Counted from the first letter of the stretch, positions 1 to 8,726 are shown. The stretch: DNA of 48,545 nucleotides from Actinomycetota bacterium (GCA_009698445.1 WLQG01000006.1:1-48545), one strand, 5' to 3'. Numbers and translations: made by a program. Notes: generated by a model from the sequence alone, not told the origin.

Positions 1-52
1 CGCTGAGCAGAATGAGGCCCGTAAATTGCTCGGTATCGCCTTGACTACTCAT
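1..52 (-). CDS. 5' end of a divergent gene, possibly phosphoserine phosphatase SerB (partial)
   Basis: An open frame begins with ATG at 52 and runs off the left edge, giving 17 codons (MSSQGDTEQFTGLILLS). The hydrophobic strand after a short polar leader resembles the first strand of the ACT domain that opens actinobacterial SerB. In M. tuberculosis serB2 (Rv3042c) neighbours an ABC ATPase (Rv3041c) similar in type to the next gene here, which is the main reason for the suggestion. A competing open frame on the + strand ends at 73 and could instead be the tail of an upstream gene. The fragment is too short to decide, so the identity is inference. Confidence 0.35.
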   Translation of the reverse strand, partial: MSSQGDTEQFTGLILLS

Positions 53-124
53 GATGGACGTAGATTATCTTAAAATCACATCACTTAATCGCCATTAATT
101 CGTGTAAGAAGTGCAACTAACCAC

Positions 125-130
125 TATCTT
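125..130 (+). promoter_or_regulatory. -10 element (TATCTT) of a probable leaderless promoter
   Basis: The hexamer TATCTT lies 8 nt before the ATG at 139, and no Shine-Dalgarno sequence is visible. Transcription would start at or next to the start codon. The spacing is at the long end of the pattern seen elsewhere in this window. Confidence 0.4.
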
Positions 131-138
131 TTTGCTCT

Positions 139-930
139 ATGACTACCTCACCTGTACTAGAGCTTCACGACGTTTCGGTACGTCGCGGTGAGAAGATTAT
201 TCTGGGTCCAATAAACTTCCAAATCTCCTCGGGCGAACGCTGGGTGATTTTGGGTCCTAATGGGGCAGGTAAATCAACGTTGCTACAAATATTGGCCACC
301 AAGATTTTCCCCACTAAAGGAAGCGTTTCTGTCCTAGGCAAGCAAATGGGCCGCGTAGATCTCTTTGAACTGCGGACACGGATAGGAATCTGCGGTGCAC
401 CGATTGCAGAGGATATTCCATTTAATGAAACAGTAAGAGACGTTGTTCTAACTGCGGCATACGCCATTTTGGGTAGATGGAACGAAGATTACGATCTTTG
501 GGATGAATCACGTGCGATTGCTTTACTCACCACATTCGGAGTGCGCGAACTTGCAGATCGCACCTACGGAACTTTGAGCGAAGGTGAAAAGAAGCGCACT
601 CAAATAGCTCGTGCACTAATGGCCGATCCAGAACTTCTATTGCTCGATGAACCGGCAGGTGGTTTAGATGTTGGCGGCAGAGAAGATTTACTACGACGCT
701 TTGCAAACTTCTCGTCCGACCCGACTTCGCCCGCCACAATTTTGGTTACTCACCATATTGAGGAAATTCCACTGGGGACGACACATGCCTTGCTGCTCAA
801 AGACGGGGTAATTGCAGTATCAGGTCCGGTTAGTTCAGTTATTACTTCTGAGCATATTTCGGCAATATTTGACGAGAAAATTTCAGTTACACAAGATGGC
901 GGTCGCTTTTTTGCCCGTTCATATCAATAA
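139..930 (+). CDS. ABC transporter ATP-binding protein
   Basis: A 263-residue cytoplasmic ATPase subunit. Visible motifs are Walker A GPNGAGKST (39-47), the signature LSEGE (146-150), Walker B LLLLDEP (166-172) and the switch histidine region THHIEE (204-209). The protein is a single nucleotide-binding domain with no membrane segments. No permease gene is adjacent, so the substrate cannot be inferred; it may work with a permease encoded elsewhere or have a non-transport role. The same kind of ATPase lies beside serB in mycobacteria (Rv3041c). It is followed 5 bp later by ung in the same direction and is probably cotranscribed with it. Confidence 0.85.
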   Translation: MTTSPVLELHDVSVRRGEKIILGPINFQISSGERWVILGPNGAGKSTLLQILATKIFPTKGSVSVLGKQMGRVDLFELRTRIGICGAPIAEDIPFNETVRDVVLTAAYAILGRWNEDYDLWDESRAIALLTTFGVRELADRTYGTLSEGEKKRTQIARALMADPELLLLDEPAGGLDVGGREDLLRRFANFSSDPTSPATILVTHHIEEIPLGTTHALLLKDGVIAVSGPVSSVITSEHISAIFDEKISVTQDGGRFFARSYQ

Positions 931-935
931 TTACC

Positions 936-1571
936 ATGCCGTTATTTGATCAACTTCACCCAGAGTGGCAAGTACTACTAACAAGCCAGAGAGTTCTTTT
1001 GGATGAGATAGAAAGTAAAATCAATTTAGATAACATCGCACCAGAACAAAATAGAATTTTGGCCGCCTACCATCTTGCACCCTCGAAAATTAAAGTCGTA
1101 ATTTTTGGGCAAGATCCTTACCCCACGGCAGGTAATGCACAAGGCATCGCATTTTCTGTACCATCCACAAGCGCAGTTCCGGCTTCTTTGCGAAACATTT
1201 TCAAAGAAGTGGCTAGTGATTGTGGAAACCCTTTGTCTGAAAATGGGGATCTAACGCGATGGGTAGATCAAGGCGTATTTCTACTCAACAGAATTTTGAC
1301 TACCGAACCTGGAACTTCTCTTGCTCATCAGGGGATAGGTTGGGAAGAATTTACGCAAGCTACTGCGCAGATACTGGGGCAACTAGATGTAGTTGGTATT
1401 TTTTGGGGCAATAAGGCTTTTGAACTTGCGCAATATTTCAAGAAAGAATTAATAGTTAACTCAGCGCACCCAAGTCCATTGTCGGCTTATCGGGGCTTTT
1501 TTGGATCCAAACCCTTTACTCAGGTAAATGCAATTCTCCAGGGACAGGGGAAGTCACACATTGTTTGGTAA
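936..1571 (+). CDS. ung: Uracil-DNA glycosylase, family 1
   Basis: A 211-residue base-excision repair enzyme that removes uracil from DNA. The water-activating loop GQDPYP is at 58-63 (catalytic D60), and the minor-groove/leucine loop HPSPLSAYRGF is at 178-188 (catalytic H178). The length is slightly under the usual 220-230 residues, but both catalytic loops are intact. It starts 5 bp after the ABC ATPase and ends at a strong hairpin facing the convergent NCS2 permease gene. The enzyme is soluble and probably monomeric. Confidence 0.95.
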   Translation: MPLFDQLHPEWQVLLTSQRVLLDEIESKINLDNIAPEQNRILAAYHLAPSKIKVVIFGQDPYPTAGNAQGIAFSVPSTSAVPASLRNIFKEVASDCGNPLSENGDLTRWVDQGVFLLNRILTTEPGTSLAHQGIGWEEFTQATAQILGQLDVVGIFWGNKAFELAQYFKKELIVNSAHPSPLSAYRGFFGSKPFTQVNAILQGQGKSHIVW

Positions 1572-1611
1572 TGACGAAAGCCCTGAAGATTTCTCTCCAG
1601 GGCTTTCGTCA
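1572..1611. terminator. Bidirectional hairpin between ung and the NCS2 permease gene
   Basis: A perfect 14-bp stem (1572-1585 with 1598-1611) around a 12-nt loop sits directly after the ung stop codon. It lies between two convergent stop codons and can fold in either transcript. No long T tract follows on either strand, so it may work as a weakly U-dependent terminator or a 3'-end stabiliser. Confidence 0.75.
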
Positions 1612-1627
1612 TAAACTATTTTCTAAA

Positions 1628-3067
1628 TTAACCTATCCAAGCTGTTATCGGTGAACTCATGAAATAAATCACGAAGAGCACTGCCACCAACCAGAGCAGC
1701 GGATGAACGTCTTTACGGCGTCCTTGCACTGCACGAATAAGTACGTGTGAAACGAAACCAGCACCGATACCTACTGAAATGCTGTAAGTGAATGGCATCA
1801 AGATGATTGTTAGGAAGGCAGGAATTGCAATTCCCAAATCAGTCCAGTCAATATCCTTGACTTGCGTCATCATCAAGAAACCTACGATGACCAGCGCTGG
1901 AGTAGCTGCTTCGTAAGGAATGATTGCAACCAGTGGTGATAAGAATGTTGCTAGCAAGAAGCAAATACCAGTGATAACTGATGCAAAACCTGTGCGAGCA
2001 CCTTCACCTACACCAGATGCAGATTCAATGTAAGAAGTATTTGAAGAAATGCCTGCAGCTCCACCTGCGGCTGCTGCAATCGAGTCAACTAGCAAAATGC
2101 GATCGTTGTTTGGCACATTGCCATCCTTGTCGATCAGACCCGCTTCGTGACCAATGGCCGTAACTGTTCCTACAGTGTCAAAGAAGTCAGAGAGTAGGAG
2201 AGTGAAAACCAAGAGGACAGCAGAGACAAATGAAATCTTGCTAAATGAACCTAGAAGGTTGAATTGACCCAAAAGTGAGAAATCAGGTGTCGAGGCAATT
2301 GAATCTGGAAGAGCAGGAATGTTTAGTCCCCATCCTTTTGGATTGCTCTCTGTTGGAGAGATGAAGCTTGGACCAATCTTGAAGGCGCTCTCAAGGATGA
2401 TTGCAAGAACTGTCGCTCCTACGATTCCAATAAGGATTGCTCCCTTAGTTTTGCGTACCATCAAAGTAACAATGAGAATGAGACCAAAGATGAAGACCAC
2501 AATTGGCCATCCGACAAGGTTTCCACCATCACCGAGTTGCACAGGTACTGGACCTGTTCCAGTGCGGCGCACAAAACCTGCATCAACTAGACCGATCAAT
2601 GCAATGAAAAGACCGATTCCAACTGAGATCGCGTACTTGAGTTGCTGAGGAACAGCCTTGAAGACCGCTGTTCTAAATCCGGTTAGAACTAGAACTGTGA
2701 TGATCAAGCCTTCTAGAACAACAAGTCCCATTGCATCAGCCCATGTCATCTTCGAAGCGATGCCATATGCAACGAATGTATTGAGTCCAAGACCTGTAGC
2801 AATTGCTAATGGGAAATTACCGACAAGTCCCATCAAGATTGTCAAAATACCGGCAACTAATGCAGTTGCAGCGGCAATCAGTGGAAGGTTTTGACCGAAG
2901 GCGGTAAATCCACCTAGGAATTTTTTATCTGCATCGACTGCACCACCGATGATCAATGGGTTCAATGCGATGATGTATGCCATTGTGAAGAATGTGACAA
3001 GTCCGCCACGAACTTCCCGGCCTACAGTGGAGCCTCGTTCTGAGATTTTAAAGAATGAATCCAGCAT
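1628..3067 (-). CDS. NCS2 family (AzgA-type) purine permease
   Basis: A 479-residue polytopic membrane transporter, probably proton-coupled uptake of adenine, guanine or hypoxanthine. The family features are the N-terminal ERGSTVGREVRGGLVTFFTM stretch, the NTSYIESASGVGEGARTG motif in the substrate region and many hydrophobic helices throughout. I chose the ATG at 3067 because an AGAAAGG ribosome-binding site precedes it by about 9 nt and the protein then begins MLDSFF, as is typical. An ATG further upstream at 3121 would add 18 non-conserved residues. Exact substrate is unknown. The 97-nt leader can form two competing hairpins. The gene follows the YczE-like gene on the same strand. Confidence 0.88.
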   Translation of the reverse strand: MLDSFFKISERGSTVGREVRGGLVTFFTMAYIIALNPLIIGGAVDADKKFLGGFTAFGQNLPLIAAATALVAGILTILMGLVGNFPLAIATGLGLNTFVAYGIASKMTWADAMGLVVLEGLIITVLVLTGFRTAVFKAVPQQLKYAISVGIGLFIALIGLVDAGFVRRTGTGPVPVQLGDGGNLVGWPIVVFIFGLILIVTLMVRKTKGAILIGIVGATVLAIILESAFKIGPSFISPTESNPKGWGLNIPALPDSIASTPDFSLLGQFNLLGSFSKISFVSAVLLVFTLLLSDFFDTVGTVTAIGHEAGLIDKDGNVPNNDRILLVDSIAAAAGGAAGISSNTSYIESASGVGEGARTGFASVITGICFLLATFLSPLVAIIPYEAATPALVIVGFLMMTQVKDIDWTDLGIAIPAFLTIILMPFTYSISVGIGAGFVSHVLIRAVQGRRKDVHPLLWLVAVLFVIYFMSSPITAWIG

Positions 3068-3092
3068 GGATGACGCCTTTCTAATTTTGTTA

Positions 3093-3138
3093 ACGGGGGT
3101 GTTTGCGACCCCGTGCATCAAGAAACGGCCAATGCACG
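3093..3138 (-). promoter_or_regulatory. Leader of the NCS2 permease with two mutually exclusive hairpins
   Basis: Helix A pairs 3132-3138 with 3112-3118 (7 bp, 13-nt loop). Helix B pairs 3109-3114 with 3093-3098 (6 bp, GC-rich). They share bases 3112-3114, so both cannot form fully at once. Helix B is closer to the start codon and is followed by an AU-rich stretch in the transcript. I do not recognise a known riboswitch core. Confidence 0.35.
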
Positions 3139-3164
3139 CCGAGGGAATGGTTTTAGATTAGTTG

Positions 3165-3833
3165 TTACTTGCTCGTAAAACGCGACACGACACCAAGGGC
3201 CATGGCAATAGATTGGCCGATCAAGCCTGCAAATAGGAGAGTTCCTAGACCTACGGTGCCTCCTAAGAGCCAGCCTAGGAGGAAAACGGTGCCCTCGATT
3301 GCCATGCGGACGCGTCCTACCCGAATACCGGTCTTGAAGTGCAAACCAGTCATCAAGCCGTCTCTGGGCCCAGGACCCAAGCCACAGGTGATGTAGAGAG
3401 CCGAGGCCAACCCCACCATTGCAATACCTAGGAGTGTGTAGAGGATTCCAAAGAAGTAGTTATTTTGTAACGGGATATATGTAACACCGATTTCTATAGC
3501 TAAGGCGATAATAAGAATGTTAGAAATCGTTCCGAAGCCAGGTTTTTCGCGAAGTGGAATCCACGCCAACAAAACAACTGTGCTGATACCAAGTGTGGAC
3601 CAGCCCATGGTGATATTTAAGTGTCGTGAAATTCCTTGTGCAAGTACAGACCATGGACCATTACCGATATCACTTTGAATTACGAGTGAATCACCAATAC
3701 CAAATATAAAAAGACCGAAGAACAGAATAACTACGCGCTTGAACGATAGATCCCATTTTGACTTTCCGGTCCATGGGGTGATGGGAACGGTTCTATGTGG
3801 GCGAAGAAATTCCATAAAGGCGTTAGACGACAT
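3165..3833 (-). CDS. YczE/YyaS/YitT-type integral membrane protein
   Basis: A 222-residue protein with about five to six hydrophobic segments. It carries the family-typical stretches GIGDSLVIQSDIGNGPWSVL near residue 45 and CGLGPGPRDGLMTGL in the second half. The function of this family is not established; a transporter-like role is often assumed. The ATG at 3833 sits 6 nt after TAGACT, so the mRNA is likely leaderless. The gene is divergent from the DUF554 gene, with a 50-bp shared promoter region, and is followed 97 bp later by the NCS2 permease. Confidence 0.75.
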   Translation of the reverse strand: MSSNAFMEFLRPHRTVPITPWTGKSKWDLSFKRVVILFFGLFIFGIGDSLVIQSDIGNGPWSVLAQGISRHLNITMGWSTLGISTVVLLAWIPLREKPGFGTISNILIIALAIEIGVTYIPLQNNYFFGILYTLLGIAMVGLASALYITCGLGPGPRDGLMTGLHFKTGIRVGRVRMAIEGTVFLLGWLLGGTVGLGTLLFAGLIGQSIAMALGVVSRFTSK

Positions 3834-3839
3834 CGGGGG

Positions 3840-3845
3840 AGTCTA
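3840..3845 (-). promoter_or_regulatory. -10 element (TAGACT) for the YczE-like gene
   Basis: TAGACT on the - strand is separated by exactly 6 nt (CCCCCG) from the ATG at 3833. This places the transcription start at or beside the start codon. Confidence 0.55.
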
Positions 3846-3871
3846 ACGCAGGCGACACCTTAGATACAGGC

Positions 3872-3877
3872 TATTGT
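3872..3877 (+). promoter_or_regulatory. -10 element (TATTGT) for the DUF554 gene
   Basis: TATTGT lies exactly 6 nt (TTAACA) before the ATG at 3884, with no ribosome-binding site between them. It faces away from the YczE promoter 26 bp to the left. Confidence 0.55.
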
Positions 3878-3883
3878 TTAACA

Positions 3884-4618
3884 ATGTTTCCAGGAATTGG
3901 CACAGTAATTAACATTATTGCGATCATTGCCGGCGCCAGCCTTGGAATCTTGATTGGACACCGACTTAGCGCAAAAGTTCGCACTCTTTTAACCGATGTG
4001 TTGGGACTTGCAACTCTATTGGGCGCAGCTTCGGCACTCATACCAATGTGGTCACAGCGCTACATCACTTCATTGCCTCAAGGGTGGACTTTGCTAGTAG
4101 TTCTCGGCTCACTCTTAATCGGTGGTCTCATTGGTTCAGCGTTGCAACTTGAGGATCGCTTAGATCGCTTAGGTGAAAATCTACGTCAACGATTTAGAGC
4201 TTCCAAAGAGAGTCCTTTTGTTGAAGGCTTTGTAACTGCATCACTTCTTTTCGCAATAGGACCGTTAGCAATTTTGGGAAGTATTAGCGATGGCATGTCT
4301 AATGGAATAGATCAGTTAGTTTTAAAGAGTTCGCTTGATTTTTTTGCTGCTATGGCTTTCGCTTCATCCCTTGGTTGGGGAGTAGCAGTAGCTGCACTAC
4401 CTGTTGCGTTGTATCAGGGTTTTTGGACGCTAATAGGTCTTGGGCTTGGCGAAATTCTCCAGGGATATCAAGTCGATGCAATGACCGTTGTTGGCGGAGT
4501 GTTACTTCTTGGTATAGGTATGCGTTTGCTCAATTTTAAGCAGATTGCAGTTGGAAACTTATTACCAGCACTTGCGGTTGCACCGCTATTAGCGATGTTG
4601 GTGCATTCTTTTAACTAG
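3884..4618 (+). CDS. DUF554 (YdfK-like) membrane protein
   Basis: A 244-residue protein with around seven hydrophobic segments. It begins with a GxxxNxxxIxxGxxxG-like helix (MFPGIGTVINIIAIIAGASL) and contains the GSISDGMSNGIDQLVLKSSL region characteristic of DUF554. The molecular function is unknown; it is presumed to be an inner-membrane transporter or channel. Its TAG stop (4616-4618) is interlocked with the stop codon of the convergent alcohol dehydrogenase gene through the tetranucleotide CTAG, leaving no space for a terminator. Confidence 0.8.
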   Translation: MFPGIGTVINIIAIIAGASLGILIGHRLSAKVRTLLTDVLGLATLLGAASALIPMWSQRYITSLPQGWTLLVVLGSLLIGGLIGSALQLEDRLDRLGENLRQRFRASKESPFVEGFVTASLLFAIGPLAILGSISDGMSNGIDQLVLKSSLDFFAAMAFASSLGWGVAVAALPVALYQGFWTLIGLGLGEILQGYQVDAMTVVGGVLLLGIGMRLLNFKQIAVGNLLPALAVAPLLAMLVHSFN

Positions 4619-5655
4619 AAAGTAGAAGCATCAATTACGAAGCGATACTTCACATCGCTGGCAATTGTTCGCTCATATGCTTCGTCAGCATACGATGCAT
4701 CAATAACTTCTACATTACTGAGAATTGAGTGCTCGCCGCAGAAATCAAGCATTTCTTGCATCTCTGGAATTCCACCAATCATTGAACCTGCCATACGTCG
4801 ACGACCATTTAGCAATGAGCCAGCGTTAACTTCGTATGGCTTACCTGGAAGTCCAATGACAACAAGGGTGGCATCTAATTTAAGTAGTTCGAGATACTCA
4901 TTGATATCTAGAAAAGCGCTAACGGTATTGAGAATTAAATCAAAGGTTTTAGTCAGTGGCTTCAAAGCACCTGGAACACTTGTGTCAACAAAATGTGTAG
5001 CACCCATACCTAATGCATCAGCCTTCTTTGAAGCTGAATGTGAAAGAACAGTGACCTCCGCTCCCATCGCTGCGGCAAACTTAACGCCCATGTGTCCAAG
5101 GCCCCCAAGGCCCATGACTGCAACTTTTGAACCTTTAGTGACATTCCATTTACGAAGTGGAGAGTACAAAGTTATGCCGGCGCATAGAAGTGGAGCTACG
5201 CCATCAAGAGCTAAGTTTGCCGGAATGTGGACTGCGTAATCCTCGTTGATAACGAAAATGTTTGAGTAACCACCAAAAGCGATTGTCTTTCCATCTCGCT
5301 CGAAAGTGTTGTAAGTGCCGGTCATTCCTTCTTGGCAGTATTGCTGTAGACCTGCAAGGCAACTGGCACATGTTCGGCATGAGTCAATAAATACGCCAAC
5401 ACCAATTCGATCGCCAACTTTGAATTTTGTGACAGAAGAACCAACAGATGAAACTATTCCAGCGATTTCGTGACCAGGAACCATCGGAAATAAAGCTGGT
5501 CCCCACTCTTCGCGAGCCTGATGAATATCGGAGTGGCAAATACCCGCGTAGGAGATATCTAGAGCGACGTCATGTGCACCCAGGTCTCGGCGTTCAAATT
5601 CAAAGGGTGTTAGTGCAGCTTTTGCGCTCAGTGCAGCCAATCCACGTGCTTTCAT
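4615..5655 (-). CDS. Zinc-dependent NADP-type alcohol dehydrogenase (CAD/YahK-like)
   Basis: A 346-residue medium-chain dehydrogenase, probably oxidising or reducing alcohols and aldehydes in the cytoplasm. The catalytic zinc ligands are C40, H62/E63 and C158. The structural zinc cysteines are C93, C96, C99 and C107. The dinucleotide motif GLGGLG is at 182-187, and the later SHSASKK is typical of NADP(H)-preferring cinnamyl-alcohol-type enzymes. Start chosen at 5655 because AAGGAG, inside the end of the thymidine kinase gene, precedes it. It is thus coupled to tdk upstream. The physiological substrate cannot be read from sequence. Confidence 0.88.
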   Translation of the reverse strand: MKARGLAALSAKAALTPFEFERRDLGAHDVALDISYAGICHSDIHQAREEWGPALFPMVPGHEIAGIVSSVGSSVTKFKVGDRIGVGVFIDSCRTCASCLAGLQQYCQEGMTGTYNTFERDGKTIAFGGYSNIFVINEDYAVHIPANLALDGVAPLLCAGITLYSPLRKWNVTKGSKVAVMGLGGLGHMGVKFAAAMGAEVTVLSHSASKKADALGMGATHFVDTSVPGALKPLTKTFDLILNTVSAFLDINEYLELLKLDATLVVIGLPGKPYEVNAGSLLNGRRRMAGSMIGGIPEMQEMLDFCGEHSILSNVEVIDASYADEAYERTIASDVKYRFVIDASTF

Positions 5656-5659
5656 TTCA

Positions 5660-6304
5660 TTACTCCTTAAAAGGTAGAGGTTGTGATGATACGTGACCAG
5701 CGCGAGATGCGCGCGCTGTAACTTGGCGCATATGGTGGCGACGGCACAAAACTTCGTAGCCTATTTCATTTCCAGCAGAAACATCTCCTACAACCACCTG
5801 CTCTCCTTCGACCACCATAACTCCGCCAATCGTTCGAGCATTATGTGTAGCTCGTGAGCCACACCAGCACAAAGCTTCGACTTGTAATGTATTAACGCGA
5901 TCGGCTAACTCAACAAGTCGGGCAGAGCCAGGAAACAAGGTGGTGCGGAAATCGCTCAGAATTCCAAAGGCGTAGACATCGATTCCGAGCCCATCGACGA
6001 TTCTAGCCAACTGTTCAATTTGTTCACGTTCATAAAATTGGGCTTCATCGCAAATTATGTAATCAATACGATCACCTGAAGACAATGCATCGACAACATA
6101 TTTGTGTAAATCAATCGAGGGAACAACTTCGATCGCTGGACTAGATAAACCTAAACGCGAGGAAATAATTCCTTTGCCCGCACGATCTTTATTGGTAAAA
6201 ATTAGACCTGTGCGACCACGGCTTTGATGATTGTGGGCGGTTTGCAACGCGAGTGTGGATTTTCCACTATCCATCGTTCCGCAGTAATAGATCAGTTCAG
6301 CCAT
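5660..6304 (-). CDS. tdk: Thymidine kinase, type II
   Basis: A 214-residue salvage enzyme that phosphorylates thymidine with ATP. It shows the P-loop GTMDSGKS (9-16), the DEAQFY Walker B region, and cysteine pairs of the zinc-binding lasso domain (CWCG and later CRRHH). I chose ATG 6304 rather than 6313 because MAELIYYCGTMDSGKST fits the normal N-terminus. The stop lies 4 bp before the start of the alcohol dehydrogenase gene, and its last codons supply that gene's ribosome-binding site. Together with apt and the NCS2 permease it points to nucleobase and nucleoside scavenging. Confidence 0.92.
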   Translation of the reverse strand: MAELIYYCGTMDSGKSTLALQTAHNHQSRGRTGLIFTNKDRAGKGIISSRLGLSSPAIEVVPSIDLHKYVVDALSSGDRIDYIICDEAQFYEREQIEQLARIVDGLGIDVYAFGILSDFRTTLFPGSARLVELADRVNTLQVEALCWCGSRATHNARTIGGVMVVEGEQVVVGDVSAGNEIGYEVLCRRHHMRQVTARASRAGHVSSQPLPFKE

Positions 6305-6325
6305 GGCACGCATCCTGCCATAGAG

Positions 6326-8176
6326 TCAGGAAAACAACCCCTTCGCTGTCAAAGCTGCTTCAATTTTTGCATATAGGTCCATGGAAGTAGCAACACTGAT
6401 ATGGGAAGCGTCACGATAGGCCACTATTCCGTTGACGATTGCTGGGCAGTATGTAGTACATAGCCACGGTGTTGGGTCGATGAGTTGGAAACCTGGAAGT
6501 ACCTTGACCGGTGTTTTTTGTGTTGAGTCGCACGCATGAGAGTTCCTAGAAGCAAGACAACTCGGAATATCTCGCAGGGGATGTGGGGTATCACTAATAT
6601 AAATAATTCTTGAACTACTTCCATTCAATTCTCTTAAAAGTTTGACCTGCCCCGCTTTCCACCATTTATTGCGATCGGGATAGCCAGATGGTGGAGTGAA
6701 ATATTGAAAACTACTTGTTATGACAGCTACAGGATGTATTTTTTGAATTCGGGCGATTGAATTCTGGCGCCATTTCGCACAGTGCACCATTTTGAACGCG
6801 CCTTGATCTGGACGTAAAACTTCTACTGCGGGACATGCTGATTTTGTTAACGATACAAGTTTTAGGCCGTGCTGCAGTGCCAATTTCTCTAGAACAGGAA
6901 ACCATTGCGCCGCATGAGAATCTCCGTAGAGAACAATTGTTTGAGAAGATTTCGTATCACCATAGGTGCAATATCCGGATTTAGTTTCTCCATAATTTAC
7001 ATGGCAACCATCTCCATAAACTGCAGGCTTTTCCATGACCTTAACTAAGTCAAAGGTGTAACTTTTATCTCCACGAGTAGAAATCATTGAAGAAGCCGAA
7101 GATGCAATTGCGATTCCGGCAAGTAGTGAAGCGACAGTTGTGAAAACGGCGCCTGTGTAAACAACCTTAATTGACAATTTTTTGTGGCGAATCGGTTCTT
7201 CAATGTACTTGCTCGTAAAATGGGCCAAAATGATCGTTAATAGAATGCAGAGTCCACGTTCATACAATCTGAGTGGTCGACCTAATGCCGTGCTTGGCAA
7301 AACCAGTGCAGGCCAGTGCCACAAATACAAAGGATATGAAATGCCTCCTAGCCACTGACTTACCCGAGAATTTGATAAGTGGTTGAAAATAGGCGGCCAA
7401 TACGAAATGGTTGCTATGAGTATCGCTGTTGCCAATACTGGTAACAAAGCATTTTTACCCGGGAATGCAGTGTTCTCATCAAAATTGAGTGAAGAGAATG
7501 CGATACCGATAAATGCTATCCACGGTAAAACGCGAATTCTTATTCGTTGTTGTGGAATGAAAAGCAGCAAAGCTCCGAAACCTAATTCCCAGGCGCGAGT
7601 AGGTAATGAATAGAACGCCCAGATGGGTGCTGCTTGAGTCAAATACATGGAGAAAAGTAATGACAGGAAAGTGGTGATTGAAATACCAAGCAGAACTATT
7701 TTCTTACCATACTTGGCCAGTACAAGAATGAAAACAGGCCAAATTAGGTAGAACTGTTCTTCTACGGCCAATGACCAGTAGTGAATGAATGGTGAAGGAG
7801 TTGCATTTAAGTTCTGATAATCGTTTTGCCACCAAGCAAATAGATAGTTAGAGATATAGGTAGCCGCAGCGAAAAGATCTCTTCCTAAAGAATCTCGATT
7901 AATTGCAGGCAATAACAACCAACCCAAAATTGCAGTAATGAATAGAACAAAAACAGATGTCGGCAACAGCCGTTTGATTCGTCGCTGATAGAAGCTCTTT
8001 AGGTCCAGCCGTCCTGTCTTTTCAATCTCTCGTAAAATAAGGCCGGTAATGAGATAACCTGAAATTACATAGAAAATATCGACGCCGATAAATCCACCAG
8101 GTACCAAACGGGCATGAAAGAAGGTGACCAGAATTGCCGCGAGGGCACGGAGTCCTTGAATTTGTGGAATTCGCAC
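6326..8176 (-). CDS. OafA/YrhL-type membrane acyltransferase with C-terminal SGNH domain
   Basis: A 616-residue protein. The first ~340 residues form an acyltransferase-3 membrane domain with about ten helices and the catalytic histidine H21 in the FFHARLVPGGFIGVDIFYVI region. After a linker, residues ~385-616 form an SGNH domain with GDSH (418-421, nucleophile S420) and the D589/H592 pair in DASH. Such proteins O-acylate cell-surface glycans, passing the acyl group from the membrane domain to the external SGNH domain. It starts with GTG 3 nt after the apt stop, so it is coupled to apt. No glycan-synthesis genes are nearby, so the acceptor is unknown. Confidence 0.88.
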   Translation of the reverse strand: MRIPQIQGLRALAAILVTFFHARLVPGGFIGVDIFYVISGYLITGLILREIEKTGRLDLKSFYQRRIKRLLPTSVFVLFITAILGWLLLPAINRDSLGRDLFAAATYISNYLFAWWQNDYQNLNATPSPFIHYWSLAVEEQFYLIWPVFILVLAKYGKKIVLLGISITTFLSLLFSMYLTQAAPIWAFYSLPTRAWELGFGALLLFIPQQRIRIRVLPWIAFIGIAFSSLNFDENTAFPGKNALLPVLATAILIATISYWPPIFNHLSNSRVSQWLGGISYPLYLWHWPALVLPSTALGRPLRLYERGLCILLTIILAHFTSKYIEEPIRHKKLSIKVVYTGAVFTTVASLLAGIAIASSASSMISTRGDKSYTFDLVKVMEKPAVYGDGCHVNYGETKSGYCTYGDTKSSQTIVLYGDSHAAQWFPVLEKLALQHGLKLVSLTKSACPAVEVLRPDQGAFKMVHCAKWRQNSIARIQKIHPVAVITSSFQYFTPPSGYPDRNKWWKAGQVKLLRELNGSSSRIIYISDTPHPLRDIPSCLASRNSHACDSTQKTPVKVLPGFQLIDPTPWLCTTYCPAIVNGIVAYRDASHISVATSMDLYAKIEAALTAKGLFS

Positions 8177-8179
8177 GAA

Positions 8180-8707
8180 TCAATAAACTATCAACGACGT
8201 AACACGAATGTGTGGAAATTTGTCAAGAAGACGTTGACGACCATTCAATGCTTGGATTTCTAGAAGAGTGATTACGTGATCAACTTTTCCTCCTGCGCGC
8301 GTGATAAGTTCAATCGCGGCCTCGACAGTTCCACCGGTTGCTAAAACATCATCGATGAGAAGCACGTCCGAATGTGAACCAATTGCGTCGACGTGGATCT
8401 CCAAAATGTCGGATCCGTATTCCAGGCCGTAGTTTTGAGAGAAAACTTGATAGGGGAGTTTGCCTGCTTTGCGGATTGGTATGAAACCATTTCCAGTGCT
8501 GCTCGCTATAGCTGCGGCGAAGATAAATCCGCGGGCTTCTATACCTGCGATTAGTTGTTGCTTATTTACATAAGTTGCCAGGTGTTGATTGACGGCATTA
8601 AATGCTGCACCATCGGCCAACAACGGAGTTATGTCTTGAAATAAAATACCTGGCTTCGGATAGTCCGGAATAGGGCGAATGAGTGCAAGGGCCTCACCAA
8701 TGTCCAT
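8180..8707 (-). CDS. apt: Adenine phosphoribosyltransferase
   Basis: A 175-residue purine salvage enzyme that converts adenine and PRPP to AMP. The PRPP-binding motif VLLIDDVLATGGT is at 115-127, and the N-terminal IPDYPKPGILFQDITPLL stretch is typical of Apt. The ATG at 8707 is 6 nt after TAGGAT, consistent with a leaderless message. The gene lies just downstream of a tRNA-Leu on the same strand and is followed at once by the acyltransferase gene. In many actinobacteria apt is beside relA/secDF; that context is absent here. Confidence 0.94.
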   Translation of the reverse strand: MDIGEALALIRPIPDYPKPGILFQDITPLLADGAAFNAVNQHLATYVNKQQLIAGIEARGFIFAAAIASSTGNGFIPIRKAGKLPYQVFSQNYGLEYGSDILEIHVDAIGSHSDVLLIDDVLATGGTVEAAIELITRAGGKVDHVITLLEIQALNGRQRLLDKFPHIRVTSLIVY

Positions 8708-8713
8708 ATGGCC

Positions 8714-8719
8714 ATCCTA
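8714..8719 (-). promoter_or_regulatory. -10 element (TAGGAT) for apt
   Basis: TAGGAT on the - strand is followed by 6 nt (GGCCAT) and the apt ATG. It lies only 7 nt beyond the 3' end of the tRNA-Leu gene, so apt has its own promoter just after the tRNA. Confidence 0.55.
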
Positions 8720-8726
8720 ACTAATG

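Noticed and set aside
2-73. Open frame on the + strand ending TTATCTTAA, possibly the tail of an upstream gene
   Set aside because: Only 23 codons and no recognised motif. The divergent ATG frame fits the serB-ABC arrangement slightly better, but neither is proven.
6326-8176. Acyltransferase gene as a horizontally acquired island
   Set aside because: Its surroundings are tight (3-nt gap to apt), and no mobility genes, direct repeats or clear change in base composition are seen, although a tRNA lies nearby.
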